This document shows positions 7,933 to 16,265 of a DNA stretch of 64,000 nt, in pieces. How positions within the stretch are numbered: position 1 is the first letter of the stretch; the number at the start of each line of letters is the position of its first letter. Under the pieces are notes generated by a model, which was given only the letters and a program-made list of their open reading frames with translations, was not told the origin of the DNA and did no database searches. The stretch is from Candidatus Endomicrobiellum calonymphae. GTDB taxonomy: Bacteria > Elusimicrobiota > Endomicrobiia > Endomicrobiales > Endomicrobiaceae. The DNA lies in the NCBI GenBank assembly GCA_031269945.1, contig JAISYK010000002.1, forward strand, positions 1 through 64,000, written 5' to 3'. The translations under genes and the position numbers were made by a program.

Positions 7933-9090
7933 ATGATTAGGTTTACTACGGCAGGTGAATCTCATGGAGAAGGAATTTTTGTTATTCTTGAAGGAATTCC
8001 TGCAGGGCTTACTGTAAACTCTAAAGATATAGATTTAGAGCTTGCAAGGAGACAGAAAGGCTATGGCAGAGGCCAGAGAATGAATATAGAGACAGATTGT
8101 GTCAAAATTCTCTCAGGCGTAAGATACGCAAAGACAGTAGGTTCTCCGATAACTATGTATATTTTAAATAGAGATTTTAAAAATTGGATGCATATAATGC
8201 CTACGGGCCTTGTTGATTTGGATGAAATGAGTCTTTTGAAACCTCGTCCTGGACACGCTGATTTGACTGGACTTATGAAATTTGGCTTAAGCGATTTTAG
8301 AGATATACTGGAAAGAGCATCAGCGAGAGAGACTGCAACAAGGGTGGCCGCAGGGGCTGTTTGTAAGTTACTTTTGAAAGCATTTGAAATAAGCGTAATG
8401 TCTTATACTGTGCAGATAGGGAATGTTTTTGCTAATATGTCTTCTATAAAAGAAAGTGAGGTACTGTGTAAAACAGAAGCTTCTCATGTTAGGTGTCCTG
8501 ACTTAAGTGCAAGTGAAAAAATGGTTAAATTAATAAAAAATGTTGGACGTAAAGGTGATACTTTGGGTGGTAAAATTACTATTGTAGTTAATAATGTTCC
8601 AGTGGGACTTGGAAGTCATACGCAGTGGGATTTGAAACTTGATGGTCGTCTTGCACAGAGTTTAGTTTCAATTCAAGCTATAAAAGCTGTTGAGTTTGGA
8701 GCTGGAACAGGTCTTGCTGCACTTTTAGGTTCTTTTTCACATGATGAAATTTTTTACAATAAATTGAAGGGGTTTTACAGAAACACGAATATGGCGGGAG
8801 GTATAGAAGGAGGTATTAGTAACGGAGAGCCTATTGTTATTACATGTACTATGAAAGCTATTCCTTCTCTTGGCAAACCGTTGCGTTCTGTAAATCTTGC
8901 CACGAAACAATCTGCTAAGAGTGAGATTATAAGGAGTGATGTGTGTGCAGTTCCGGCTGCAGGTATCGTAGCGGAGGCCGCGATCGCTATTGAATTGGCA
9001 AAAGCTTTGAAAGAAAAATTTGGTGGTGATTGTCTTGAAGATATGAAAAAGAATGTAAATATATATAAAGAGAGATTGAAAGCGTTATAA
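7933..9090 (+). CDS. aroC: Chorismate synthase
   Basis: Last step of the shikimate pathway (EPSP to chorismate; needs reduced flavin). Start set at ATG 7933 (MIRFTTAGESHG) because GGAGTGAAG precedes it and family members begin this way; a TTG 24 bases earlier is unlikely. Seen: TAGESHGEG, RRQKGYGRGQRM, LKPRPGHADLTG, RASARETATRVAAGA, and a C-terminal half with AVPAAGIVAEAAIAIELA. 385 residues. Overlaps aroK by one base, so the two are translationally coupled. Confidence 0.96.
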   Translation: MIRFTTAGESHGEGIFVILEGIPAGLTVNSKDIDLELARRQKGYGRGQRMNIETDCVKILSGVRYAKTVGSPITMYILNRDFKNWMHIMPTGLVDLDEMSLLKPRPGHADLTGLMKFGLSDFRDILERASARETATRVAAGAVCKLLLKAFEISVMSYTVQIGNVFANMSSIKESEVLCKTEASHVRCPDLSASEKMVKLIKNVGRKGDTLGGKITIVVNNVPVGLGSHTQWDLKLDGRLAQSLVSIQAIKAVEFGAGTGLAALLGSFSHDEIFYNKLKGFYRNTNMAGGIEGGISNGEPIVITCTMKAIPSLGKPLRSVNLATKQSAKSEIIRSDVCAVPAAGIVAEAAIAIELAKALKEKFGGDCLEDMKKNVNIYKERLKAL

Positions 9091-9611
9091 TGAACCTGGT
9101 ATTTATTGGTTTTATGAGTACAGGGAAATCAAAGACTGGGGAGATTGTATCAAGAAGTCTGAACCGCAGTTTTTTTGATACCGATGCGTTGATAGAGGAG
9201 AGGTTTTGCCTTTCGATAGTTGATATTTTTAAAAATTTAGGTGAGGTCAGTTTCAGGCAACTTGAAGCTGAAATTGTAAAGGAAGTTTCAGAAAAGGATT
9301 CAGTTGTAATTTCATGTGGCGGAGGTGTGGTTTTAAATTTTGAAAATATTGTATTTTTAAGAAAAAAAGGAATAATAATCAATCTTTACGCTTCTGCAGA
9401 AGTTATATATGAGAGGGCAAAAAGGGAGGATAAAAGGCCGCTCCTTAAATGTAGAGATCCTTTGAAAAAAATAAGGAGTCTCTTAAATTTTAGAAAAAAA
9501 TTTTACTCTGATTATTGCGATTTTTCTTTAAATACAGATGATTTAGCACCTAATGAAGTTGCAGATGGAATATTAAAAAACGATGTTGTGATGAGAAGTT
9601 TGCTTAGTTGA
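9090..9611 (+). CDS. aroK: Shikimate kinase
   Basis: Phosphorylates shikimate at the 3-hydroxyl with ATP. Seen: P-loop FMSTGKSKTG (about residues 8-17), the DTD motif (FFDTDALIEERF), SFRQLEAEIV, SCGGGVVLN (substrate binding) and the lid region with REDKRPLL. 173 residues, standard length. Shares the A of its ATG with the aroC stop codon. Confidence 0.95.
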   Translation: MNLVFIGFMSTGKSKTGEIVSRSLNRSFFDTDALIEERFCLSIVDIFKNLGEVSFRQLEAEIVKEVSEKDSVVISCGGGVVLNFENIVFLRKKGIIINLYASAEVIYERAKREDKRPLLKCRDPLKKIRSLLNFRKKFYSDYCDFSLNTDDLAPNEVADGILKNDVVMRSLLS

Positions 9612-9636
9612 TGTATTTTGTTTTTGCGGTGGGTAA

Positions 9637-10353
9637 ATGTTAAAAAAGATGTTAGGTTTGCTAATAATGATTTTTGTTTTTAGTTCTTTGTCATTTGCAA
9701 ATAAAGGCTATTTAATAGATACTCCTACCGTGGATATACTGGATTGTGATTTTTGTGATTTTGGATTTAAATTTTTTTCAAATGGGAATCTTCTCTCTAG
9801 AGCTAATTTCGGGTTTTTAAGGTGTCTTAATGTTGGCTTATCTTGGGAATTGTCTAGGTTTGTTGGAAAAAGTAGTAATGGATTGAATGTTGCAATTCCG
9901 GCTTTGCAAGTTAAATTCAAAGTTTACGATGGAAATATGGATTACCCCGAAATAGCAGTTGGTTATGATGGTCAAGGTTGTTTTTTTTCCAGAAAGTATG
10001 CCGGCAATTATTTACAAAGAGGTCTTGGATTTTATCTTGTTGTGGGTAGGGAGTTTTTTATTGAAAATTTAATGATTAACATTGGTGTTAATTTTAACAA
10101 TAGAGTTTGTTGGTTTATAAATTCGGGAATTCTTTTATATAAAGAAATAGTGTATTTGATGGCGGAGTATGATAATATAAATCATTTGCCGGATGCTAGA
10201 CTCAATTTTGGTTTTAGATTTGCTTTGACTGAATGTGTGAGTATAAATTATGTTGTCAGAGATTGTTGCTTTTGGAAAAAAGGCTATGAAAAAATAAACG
10301 ATAAGATTTTTAATGAGAGAATATTTAAGATATGTTATACCATTAAATTTTAG
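9637..10353 (+). CDS. Secreted beta-barrel-like outer membrane protein, unknown function
   Basis: 238 residues. A signal peptide is clear: MLKKMLGLLIMIFVFSSLSFANK, probable cleavage near residue 21. The mature part is rich in alternating aromatic/Gly strands and ends in Phe, as outer-membrane barrels do. It resembles YjbH-like or generic porin-like proteins in character, but I cannot name a family. It sits between aroK and accA, 25 and 12 bases apart, so it is probably in the same transcription unit. A double-membraned cell is implied if it is a true barrel. Confidence 0.65.
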   Translation: MLKKMLGLLIMIFVFSSLSFANKGYLIDTPTVDILDCDFCDFGFKFFSNGNLLSRANFGFLRCLNVGLSWELSRFVGKSSNGLNVAIPALQVKFKVYDGNMDYPEIAVGYDGQGCFFSRKYAGNYLQRGLGFYLVVGREFFIENLMINIGVNFNNRVCWFINSGILLYKEIVYLMAEYDNINHLPDARLNFGFRFALTECVSINYVVRDCCFWKKGYEKINDKIFNERIFKICYTIKF

Positions 10354-10365
10354 GTGTGAGGATGA

Positions 10366-11373
10366 ATGGAAAAATCTTTTGATTTTGAGCAACCTATTGT
10401 TGAAATTGACAAAAGAATTGATGATTTGAAAAGATCATTTGAAAGCGGTAATGTAGATTTATCTGCACAAATTAGAAATTTTGAAAAAATGAGAGATGAA
10501 CTAAAACAAAAAATTTATGGTTCTTTGACACCTTGGCAAAGAATGCAAATAGCTAGACATCCTAAAAGGCCTTACTTTTCAGATTACATTGAGTTTATTT
10601 TTAAAGATTTTTTAGAACTTCACGGCGATAGGGTTTTTGGCGATGATCAAGCAATTTTGTGTGGTATTGCTATAATTGACGGAGAATCAGTTGTTATTGT
10701 CGGCCATCAAAAAGGTAGAAGTCTTGAAGAAAATATGAGTAGAAATTTTGGCATGGCACATCCGGAAGGTTATAGAAAGGCGTTAAGGGTAATGAATCTT
10801 GCTGAAAAATTTAACAGGCCTATAATAACATTTATAGACACGTCTGGTGCATATCCCGGTATTGCAGCTGAAGAAAGAGGACAGGCCGAGGCTATTGCAA
10901 GGAATTTAAGAGATATGTCAAACTTAAAAGTTCCTATCATAACGGTTGTTATTGGCGAGGGCGGTTCTGGAGGAGCTTTAGGAATAGGAGTATCAAACAA
11001 AATTTTATGTCTTGAAAATGCCTATTATTCTGTTATTTCTCCGGAAGGTTGTGCGGCTATACTTTTCAAGGACGTTTCTAAAGCTTCTGAAGCCGCAAAA
11101 GCTATGAAAATAACTGCTAAAGATTTGCTAAGTTTGAATGTTATAGATGAAATTATAAAAGAGCCGTTAGGCGGAGCTCATTATGATCCATCAAGGACTG
11201 CGACGAATGTAAAAATTGCTTTAAATAAATATTTGCGTTATTACAAATCTAAGAGTTATAAAGAAATTGTAGATGAAAGATATTATAAATTTAGAAATAT
11301 AGGCATTTATAAGGAAGGAGATGTTAAAAAGGGTTATAAAATTAGTCGTAATAAATCTAGCAAAAAACTCTAA
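10366..11373 (+). CDS. accA: Acetyl-CoA carboxylase carboxyltransferase, alpha subunit
   Basis: Half of the carboxyltransferase that makes malonyl-CoA for fatty acid synthesis. Start at ATG 10366; an overlapping ATG at 10362 reads only to a nearby stop. Seen: [58 protein letters not shown] and [12 protein letters not shown], all hallmarks of AccA. 335 residues with a basic C-terminal tail. accD is not in the window. Confidence 0.96.
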   Translation: MEKSFDFEQPIVEIDKRIDDLKRSFESGNVDLSAQIRNFEKMRDELKQKIYGSLTPWQRMQIARHPKRPYFSDYIEFIFKDFLELHGDRVFGDDQAILCGIAIIDGESVVIVGHQKGRSLEENMSRNFGMAHPEGYRKALRVMNLAEKFNRPIITFIDTSGAYPGIAAEERGQAEAIARNLRDMSNLKVPIITVVIGEGGSGGALGIGVSNKILCLENAYYSVISPEGCAAILFKDVSKASEAAKAMKITAKDLLSLNVIDEIIKEPLGGAHYDPSRTATNVKIALNKYLRYYKSKSYKEIVDERYYKFRNIGIYKEGDVKKGYKISRNKSSKKL

Positions 11374-11404
11374 AGTTGTGTTAAAATAAACGGAGATGGG
11401 TTGT

Positions 11405-11414
11405 GGGGGGGGGG
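11405..11414 (+). repeat. G10 homopolymer upstream of fba
   Basis: Ten consecutive G ending 13 bases before the aldolase start and just before a separate GAAGGGA ribosome-binding site. Same length as the tracts at 5114 and 13675; a candidate slippage site in the 5' untranslated region. Confidence 0.9.
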
Positions 11415-11427
11415 AGAAGGGAGACAA

Positions 11428-12420
11428 ATGCCATTAGTGTCGACAAAGCAAATTTTAGAAGAAGCGAGAAAAAAAAGTTATGGTGTGGGTGCTTACAATG
11501 TTAATAATATGGAGCAAGTGCAGGCGATTATGGCTGCTGCAAAAGAGACGCAATCTCCTGTGATAATACAAGCAAGCAGAGGAGCTTTGAGATATTCTAA
11601 TTTTACATATTTAGGTTATTTGATGAAAGCAGCTGTTATTGAAGGCTTCGATATTCCCGTTGCAATGCATTTGGACCACGGAAACTCTTTAGAATCAGCT
11701 GTTGAAGCAATAAATCTTGGGTTTTCATCGGTTATGATAGACGGTTCTTTACTCGAGGATGGGAAGACGGTTTCCACTTATGATTATAATGTGAAAGTGA
11801 CCAATTTAGTTGTAGAGTATGCACACGCAAGAGGTGTTTCAGTGGAAGCCGAAATTGGAACTCTTAGTGGTATAGAAGATGGAGTGGGTTCTGGGAAAAT
11901 ACACTTGACGGATCCTTATGAAGCAAAAAAATTCGTATCCGAAACGGGTATTGATTCACTAGCTATTGCAGTGGGGACTTCGCATGGGGCATATAAATTT
12001 AAGGGCAGCGTCAATCTTGATTTTAATGTATTGAAAAAAATAAGGTCGTTGATAGATATTCCTATTGTGTTGCATGGGGCATCATCAGTTCCTAAAGAGT
12101 TGATTAATGAGGTGAATAAATACGGCGGAAGGATGATGGGAACGTCAGGAGTGCCTATTTCGAGTCTTCAGGAGGCAATTAAGCTTGGGGTTTCAAAAAT
12201 AAATGTTGATACTGATGGAAGGCTTGCGATTACGGCTGCAATAAGAAAAGTTTTTACGGAAGCACCTGACAAGTTTGATCCTAGAGATTATTTAGGTCCT
12301 GCAAGAACTGCTCTTACAAATCTCATCATTACAAAGATGAAAGATTTTGGAACTGCTGGACATGCAAAAGATTATTTTCCTTTATCTCTTGAAGATATAA
12401 AGAGGCAATACAACTTTTAG
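11428..12420 (+). CDS. fba: Fructose-bisphosphate aldolase, class II
   Basis: Zn-dependent aldolase of glycolysis/gluconeogenesis (FBP to DHAP and GAP). Start set at ATG 11428 (MPLVSTKQ), behind GAAGGGAGAC; an upstream TTG would translate the G10 tract. Seen: GVGAYNVNNMEQVQAIM, the Zn/substrate motif AMHLDHG, SVMIDGS, EAEIGTLSG, AIAVGTSHG, VLHGASSVP and KINVDTDGRLA. 330 residues, standard. Its presence next to a broken pgi (20.6 kb) bears on how hexose phosphates enter lower glycolysis. Confidence 0.95.
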   Translation: MPLVSTKQILEEARKKSYGVGAYNVNNMEQVQAIMAAAKETQSPVIIQASRGALRYSNFTYLGYLMKAAVIEGFDIPVAMHLDHGNSLESAVEAINLGFSSVMIDGSLLEDGKTVSTYDYNVKVTNLVVEYAHARGVSVEAEIGTLSGIEDGVGSGKIHLTDPYEAKKFVSETGIDSLAIAVGTSHGAYKFKGSVNLDFNVLKKIRSLIDIPIVLHGASSVPKELINEVNKYGGRMMGTSGVPISSLQEAIKLGVSKINVDTDGRLAITAAIRKVFTEAPDKFDPRDYLGPARTALTNLIITKMKDFGTAGHAKDYFPLSLEDIKRQYNF

Positions 12421-12553
12421 GTAGCGTTATGGTAATCAATATAGATAAAAAACGGTGTTTTGGTTTTTCTCTTTCTTTTAACTAATAGAAAGGAGATGTT
12501 GTTGTTGCGTGTATAAAAATTTATATAAATTAGAAATTAAGAGGAATTTTTAA

Positions 12554-12874
12554 ATGTCGTTTTACAACATAAAAAGGATACAATTTTCTTCAAGTGTTAA
12601 GGTATTTTCTGTTGTTTTTACAATTTCTGGTATTATACTGGGGATTGTGTTGTTTTTGTTTAATAGTTTAACTACAAATCATAATTTTAATTTAAGATTT
12701 TTATCATCTCTTAGTTTTGTGTTGATCTATATCGTTTTTATGATGCTTTCTAGCATTATTATAGTATGCGCTTATAATTTTGTTTCCGAAAAGTTGAACT
12801 TCAATATTATTATTTCTTTTGGATCAAAGTCTGTTGGCAATTCTATTGATGGTTTTGATGACGATAAAGAATAA
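12554..12874 (+). CDS. Small two-TM membrane protein, unknown
   Basis: 106 residues, ribosome-binding site AAGAGGAA. After a short N-terminus with IKRIQFSSSVKVFS come two hydrophobic helices (about residues 16-38 and 50-75) and an acidic tail ending DGFDDDKE. The layout resembles DUF3566-type transmembrane proteins; this is a guess from character, not a firm match. It stands alone after fba. Confidence 0.55.
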   Translation: MSFYNIKRIQFSSSVKVFSVVFTISGIILGIVLFLFNSLTTNHNFNLRFLSSLSFVLIYIVFMMLSSIIIVCAYNFVSEKLNFNIIISFGSKSVGNSIDGFDDDKE

Positions 12875-13914
12875 ATAAAATTGTAAAATTGATATATATG
12901 ACTATTTCTTTACAGAATTTTTCAACAAAGTAGATTTTAAAATTTTAGGAACATTATAAACTTTAAATTTTTATAGAGTTCATTTCTGGTGTTTGTGTAT
13001 TTTCTCATAGTCTAAGTATGATTTAAGATGAATGATTAATAAATTGATTAAAGTTGTGAGTTTCCAAGCTACATGTTTGAGTATTTTGTGGTATTTGTTT
13101 TATGTTGCCATAAAGATCATGTCATTTAATTCAATCTATATTAGGTGTAAACTATCACATTATATATTTGACAACTACTTCTTCTTATAGGAGTAGCTGT
13201 TAGTATAATGTATGAACAATTTTTAGCGTGAAAGCTGTGTGAAATTACGTGTATTCAGAAGCTCCTTGAAAAGAACTTCACGAAAATATGGCATGTCGTT
13301 GCTCCAGAAAAAAAAATGGAAGAGTTCTTTTGTGAATAAAATTGAGAAAAACATAAACCGAAAATTGAACATCAGAGTACTGGTGTGGATATAGAAAGAA
13401 GGTTCAAGGTAAATGAGGATAAATTGTCTTCTGCATTTTATTTTGGGAGAGTATATATTATATGCCTTAAGGTTGAAGGGCTGGAGAGAAGAGAAGGGAA
13501 GTAGTATTTATAACTCTAATTTATAAATTATGTGGGACAAACATGGGGAGTTATAAGCAAAAGTCATAGGTAATTGTTGGGTATAAAAAGTATGTTTGCT
13601 TATGTGGGTTATCAAGAAAAAAGGTATTTATAAGTTTTTAAATTCAGGTGTGGGAGGAGAATTTCAGAGCTTATGGGGGGGGGGAGAGAGAATGTGATGT
13701 ATTTTGTACCGTTCCTACAGATATGGGGAGATGCGGTGCATATTAACTGTAATTAGATTTGCATTAAGAAATTTATTCCGTTTTTTATCAATTCTTTATC
13801 TCTTTCTTATGTATTCAAATTTTCATTCGTGTTGTGGAATTTGTTGCAAAAAAGATCAAAAAATTATAGATTCACTATGAAGGAAGTTGTTGTTGTTGGC
13901 ATAGGGAGGGTTTT
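12875..13914. other. Gene-free 1-kb stretch, probably decayed coding DNA
   Basis: No intact gene. A frame broken by stops around 13280-13500 reads KIWHVVAPEKKMEEFF and, after stops, DIERRFKVNEDKLSSAFYFG, which looks like former coding sequence, but I could not identify the parent. A G10 tract is at 13675-13684. A TTGACA at 13169 has no properly spaced -10. Confidence 0.4.
13675..13684 (+). repeat. G10 homopolymer in decayed region
   Basis: Ten consecutive G about 230 bases upstream of the rubredoxin gene. Third tract of exactly this length in the window. Confidence 0.9.
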
Positions 13915-14073
13915 ATGGGAGAATGGAAGTGTCCGGTATGTGGTTATGTTTACAATGTGAGTTTAGGTATTTCTAATGACGGAATTGCTCCCGGGACTTC
14001 TTTTGAACAGCTTCCTGGTGACTGGGTATGTCCGCTGTGCGGTGTTCCTAAAGAAGATTTTAGGAAGGAGTAA
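13915..14073 (+). CDS. Rubredoxin
   Basis: A 52-residue electron carrier with one Fe(Cys)4 centre. Seen: WKCPVCGYVYN and WVCPLCGVPKEDF, the two paired-Cys knuckles, with the usual GDG-like middle (SNDGIAPGTSFEQLPGDW). Start ATG 13915; AGGGAGG precedes it. Likely donor to the flavodiiron protein, superoxide reductase and rubrerythrin a few kb downstream. nifS starts 10 bases after its stop. Confidence 0.95.
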   Translation: MGEWKCPVCGYVYNVSLGISNDGIAPGTSFEQLPGDWVCPLCGVPKEDFRKE

Positions 14074-14083
14074 ATATGAGTTT

Positions 14084-15337
14084 ATGAAACAAATATATCT
14101 AGATAATCAATCGAATACCAAGCTTGATGAAAGGGTGTTTAATAGTATGAAGCCGTTTTTTACTGAGTATTACGGAAATCCTCAAAGCATTTATTCGTTA
14201 GGGAGTGTTTCTAAAGATGCTCTTGAATCTGCGAGGTGTAAAGTTGCGGGTTTAATTAATGCAGATGTGAGAGAAATCATTTTTACCTCGTGTGGTACAG
14301 AATCAAATAATTTGGCAATAAAAGGAATTGCTGATGCTCTAAAAACTAATGGCAGACATATTATCGTCTCTTCAATTGAGCATTTTTCTATTTTAAACTC
14401 TGTAAGAAGACTTGAGAAAGATGGTTTTGAAGTGAGTTTTGTTCCTGTTGACAACAAAGGCAACGTAAATGAGTTAAAATTAAAAGAAATGTTGCGAAAA
14501 GATACTGTTTTAGTATCTGTGCAGTATGCCAATCCCGAAATTGGTACGATACAAAATATAAAAAGATTAGTGTCTATTGTTAAACAGAACCAAGGTAATG
14601 GCAATTTTGTCGCTTTTCATACAGATGCCGTTAGTGCTTGTGGAGAAATTTTAGTTGATGTTAAAGATTTGGGTGTAGACTCTTTAACTTTTTCGGCTTC
14701 AGCTGTCCATGGGCCTGTGGGTGCTGCCGCTTTGTATATTAAAAAAAGCTTAAAAATTAATCCACAGATGGATGGTGGGGTTCAAGAAAACTCTAAGCGT
14801 TCTGGGACTGAGAATATTCCGGCTATTGTGGGGTTTGGAAAAGCCTGTGAAATAGCTAAAGAAGGGATTGTAGACAGGAGTAAATTTGTTCGTAAGTTGC
14901 GTAATAGACTTGTTAGCGGACTTCTCAACAAAATTGAGTATATTTACTTAAATGGACCTCAATTTCAAGAAAATCGCTTACCGGGCAATATAAATTTTTC
15001 GATAGAATTTGTCGAGGGTGAGGCATTATTTTTGCTTTTAGATGCTAAGGGTATTATGGTAGCTAGCGGTTCTGCGTGTGCTAACAAAGATCTTAAGCTT
15101 TCACACGTTTTAAGGGCTATAAATGTTGATATTGCAATTGGGCAAGGCTCAATTATATTCACTTTATCAAAATTTAATACGGAAAAAGAGATAGAATATG
15201 TTTTAAAGGAATTACCGAATATCGTTAAACAATTGAGAGATATGTCTCCGTTGTATTCGCATTTTGCGAAGACTGGCGAGAAAAAGGTTGCTGGGTCGGG
15301 GACAAATTTTGGTGAACATTGTCATTTTGATGTGTAA
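14084..15337 (+). CDS. nifS: NifS/IscS-type cysteine desulfurase homologue lacking the PLP lysine
   Basis: Family: PLP enzymes that pass cysteine sulfur to IscU for Fe-S assembly. Start at ATG 14084 (MKQIYLDNQSNTKL); a 3-codon ORF at 14076 overlaps it by ATGA. Fold and length (417 residues) are complete. Retained: GTESNN, EH at the PLP-stacking His (IEHFSIL), GTENIPAIVGFG and the catalytic loop ASGSACANKD with Cys332. Lost: the Schiff-base motif SGHK.yGPKG reads SASAVHGPVG, so the Lys is Ala207; the PLP-contacting Gln of DAVQ is Ser184; the NNE motif is NPE. It is probably inactive as a desulfurase unless rescued by another residue. An intact iscU follows. Confidence 0.92.
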   Translation: MKQIYLDNQSNTKLDERVFNSMKPFFTEYYGNPQSIYSLGSVSKDALESARCKVAGLINADVREIIFTSCGTESNNLAIKGIADALKTNGRHIIVSSIEHFSILNSVRRLEKDGFEVSFVPVDNKGNVNELKLKEMLRKDTVLVSVQYANPEIGTIQNIKRLVSIVKQNQGNGNFVAFHTDAVSACGEILVDVKDLGVDSLTFSASAVHGPVGAAALYIKKSLKINPQMDGGVQENSKRSGTENIPAIVGFGKACEIAKEGIVDRSKFVRKLRNRLVSGLLNKIEYIYLNGPQFQENRLPGNINFSIEFVEGEALFLLLDAKGIMVASGSACANKDLKLSHVLRAINVDIAIGQGSIIFTLSKFNTEKEIEYVLKELPNIVKQLRDMSPLYSHFAKTGEKKVAGSGTNFGEHCHFDV

Positions 15338-15413
15338 GGAAAATTTTTGTTGCATTATTTTTGAGTGTTTTTGATTTATTTACGTTGTCTGGTTTTAGTT
15401 TCGGAGGATATTG

Positions 15414-15791
15414 ATGGCGTTCTATTCAAAAGAAGTTATGGATCATTTTGTAAATCCGCGGAATGTTGGGGAGATAAAAGATGCCGATGGCATTGGAGAG
15501 GTTGGGAACCCTGTATGTGGTGATATGATGACTTTTTACATAAAAGTTAGTGATAATAAAATTGAAAGTGTAAAGTTTAAAACATTTGGATGCGGTGCAG
15601 CAATAGCAGTTTCTTCTATGGTTTCTGAGATGGCTTTTGGTAAAACGATTGAAGAAGTAATGGTTCTTGCAAATGCAGATGTTGCAAAAGCTCTAGGCGG
15701 ACTTCCACCGAATAAAATGCATTGTTCTAATTTAGGTGTAGATGCATTACACAAAGCTGTTGCGAACTATAAGAGTAAAAAAAAGTTATAA
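15414..15791 (+). CDS. iscU: Fe-S cluster scaffold protein, IscU/NifU N-terminal type
   Basis: Scaffold on which [2Fe-2S]/[4Fe-4S] clusters are built. Start at ATG 15414 after CGGAGGA. Seen: the three cluster cysteines in GNPVCGDMM (with the conserved Asp), FGCGAAIAVSSM and MHCSNLGVDAL, and the LPPNK motif (a variant of the HscA-binding LPPVK). 125 residues, as for stand-alone scaffolds. Unlike its partner nifS upstream, all key residues are present, so this scaffold should work and needs a sulfur donor. Confidence 0.94.
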   Translation: MAFYSKEVMDHFVNPRNVGEIKDADGIGEVGNPVCGDMMTFYIKVSDNKIESVKFKTFGCGAAIAVSSMVSEMAFGKTIEEVMVLANADVAKALGGLPPNKMHCSNLGVDALHKAVANYKSKKKL

Positions 15792-15899
15792 AGAAGAGAA
15801 CGCATTATTTAGTTATGTTGAGATAATATATGTTTAAGCGTTAAGTGTGAGTTTCACGAACTAAATTTAAATGTGAATTGTTTTGCGTAAGGAAATAAT

Positions 15900-16106
15900 A
15901 TGAAAAATAACACATTTAGTTATCAAAATTGCTGCTGTCCGCATTGTGAAACAGAATTAAAAATGGGCTGTTTTAGTCCTGACTTTTGCAAACCTTGTCA
16001 TATTGATAAGAGAAATAGGGTTATTAAGGCATGTCCTATTTGTAAATCTGAATATGCGTATGAATATACTGAATGTCCTGCTTGTAGCATGCCGAAGAAA
16101 AGATAA
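15900..16106 (+). CDS. Small cysteine-rich zinc-ribbon protein, unknown
   Basis: 68 residues with ten Cys, in pairs: CCCPHCE, CFSPDFCKPC, CPICKSEY and CPACSMP. Ribosome-binding site TAAGGAAA. The paired CxxC motifs suggest one or two structural zinc ribbons (or a rubredoxin-like iron site). Not a family I can name. It stands between iscU and the flavodiiron protein, so a role in metal/redox handling is plausible but only by context. Confidence 0.75.
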   Translation: MKNNTFSYQNCCCPHCETELKMGCFSPDFCKPCHIDKRNRVIKACPICKSEYAYEYTECPACSMPKKR

Positions 16107-16265
16107 TTCGTTCCTAAAATTGAGAGAAAAGTTCAAGTTGTTAAAATAAAAATGGTAGAAAGGTTAAAGAAGTAAATGATGGAGTTTTAGTTACTAAAGA
16201 TGGAAACAATTTGTTAATTGTGTTTTTTGTTTTTTTTTAACTGAAGAGGGGGGTGGTTTTATTTT

